A DNA stretch of 38,238 nucleotides from Oceanisphaera arctica (lineage in GTDB: Bacteria > Pseudomonadota > Gammaproteobacteria > Enterobacterales > Aeromonadaceae): positions 1 to 38,238 of the forward strand of contig NZ_MPZM01000027.1 in the NCBI RefSeq assembly GCF_002936955.1. Direction: 5' to 3'. The notes under the pieces were generated by a model that saw only the letters and a program-made list of their open reading frames with translations, was not told the origin of the DNA and did no database searches. Shown here piece after piece: positions 37,961-38,238 of the stretch. A program made the position numbers and the translations under genes. How positions within the stretch are numbered: the first letter of the stretch is position 1; the number at the start of each line of letters is the position of its first letter.

Positions 37961-38170
37961 ATGTCTTTTGATGTATTGGAAAAACTGGAATCCAAAATCC
38001 AGGCGGCAGTGGACACCATTTCCCTGCTGCAAATGGAAGTCGATGAACTGAAAGAGCAAAATGGCCAGCTGGGCGAAGAAAACCAGCAGCTGAAGCAGCA
38101 GCACGATACCTGGCAAGAGCGCCTGCGGGTGTTGCTGGGTAAAATCGATCAGGTAGAAGAAAGCGCCTGA
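37961..38170 (+). CDS. zapB: Cell division protein ZapB
   Basis: Small coiled-coil protein that joins the Z-ring through ZapA and helps link it to MatP at the chromosome terminus; 69 residues (E. coli 81). Nearly the whole sequence is heptad-repeat helix: [20 protein letters not shown], then [26 protein letters not shown] ribosome binding site precedes the ATG. It is a stand-alone gene with a hairpin directly after it. The size and sequence are fully typical. Confidence 0.95.
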   Translation: MSFDVLEKLESKIQAAVDTISLLQMEVDELKEQNGQLGEENQQLKQQHDTWQERLRVLLGKIDQVEESA

Positions 38171-38173
38171 ATC

Positions 38174-38198
38174 ATAACGCCGGCATTGCCGGCGTTAT
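38174..38198 (+). terminator. Hairpin after zapB
   Basis: ATAACGCCGGC (38174-38184) and GCCGGCGTTAT (38188-38198) form a perfect 11-base-pair stem with loop ATT, four bases after the zapB stop. No T run follows directly, so termination may be Rho-assisted, or the stem may protect the mRNA end. Confidence 0.7.
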
Positions 38199-38238
38199 CT
38201 GTATCAGCAGCCATCGGGTGCTGATAACAACAAAAAGG

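Overview
The window reads as ordinary chromosomal DNA of a GC-rich marine gammaproteobacterium. The closest overall match in gene content and protein sequence is the Aeromonadales side (Oceanimonas, Oceanisphaera, Zobellella, Aeromonas), with E. coli-like versions of most housekeeping proteins. That placement is an inference from remembered protein families; no search was run. No tRNA, rRNA, CRISPR array, phage, transposase gene or defence island was found, and I did not find a convincing new biological system.

Layout. 1-3156: coaBC (cut by the left edge) diverges from radC; then rpmB-rpmG with a clear terminator, mutM, and coaD facing back. 3236-13051: a lipopolysaccharide inner-core locus. 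It holds a family 9 glycosyltransferase, the pair opsX-waaE, the Kdo kinase gene kdkA, and a five-gene leftward operon hldD-wahA-(GT4)-waaF-waaA. The products make ADP-heptose (HldD), attach Kdo to lipid A (WaaA), phosphorylate it (KdkA), add heptoses (OpsX, WaaF) and decorate the core (WaaE, the bifunctional WahA, and two unassigned transferases). 13195-16182: a TetR-family regulator followed by kbl-tdh, the threonine-to-glycine pathway. 16968-22082: livJ-livH-livM-livG-livF, a complete branched-chain amino acid ABC importer. 22138-24948: glpE-glpG and ubiC-ubiA. 25061-25672: lexA behind two SOS boxes. 25967-34070: a complete aa3/caa3-type cytochrome c oxidase locus with structural genes (coxB with a fused cytochrome c domain, coxA, coxC) and assembly genes (ctaG, SURF1, ctaA, ctaB, SCO), plus two poorly known small membrane proteins. 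34189-38170: dinF-trmL, fieF-cysE and zapB.

The most notable non-coding structure is a family of palindrome-rich intergenic repeats. Four copies were found (2507-2659, 16366-16592, 16687-16786, 18119-18354). They share related terminal inverted repeats, and in the two longest copies three internal hairpins keep the same order. Three of the four surround livJ. Other points of interest are the cox locus lying between lexA and dinF (adjacent genes in E. coli), tandem LexA boxes, a large stem-loop ahead of coxB, an AT-rich glycosyltransferase gene inside the LPS operon, and tail-to-tail gene overlaps in the LPS region.
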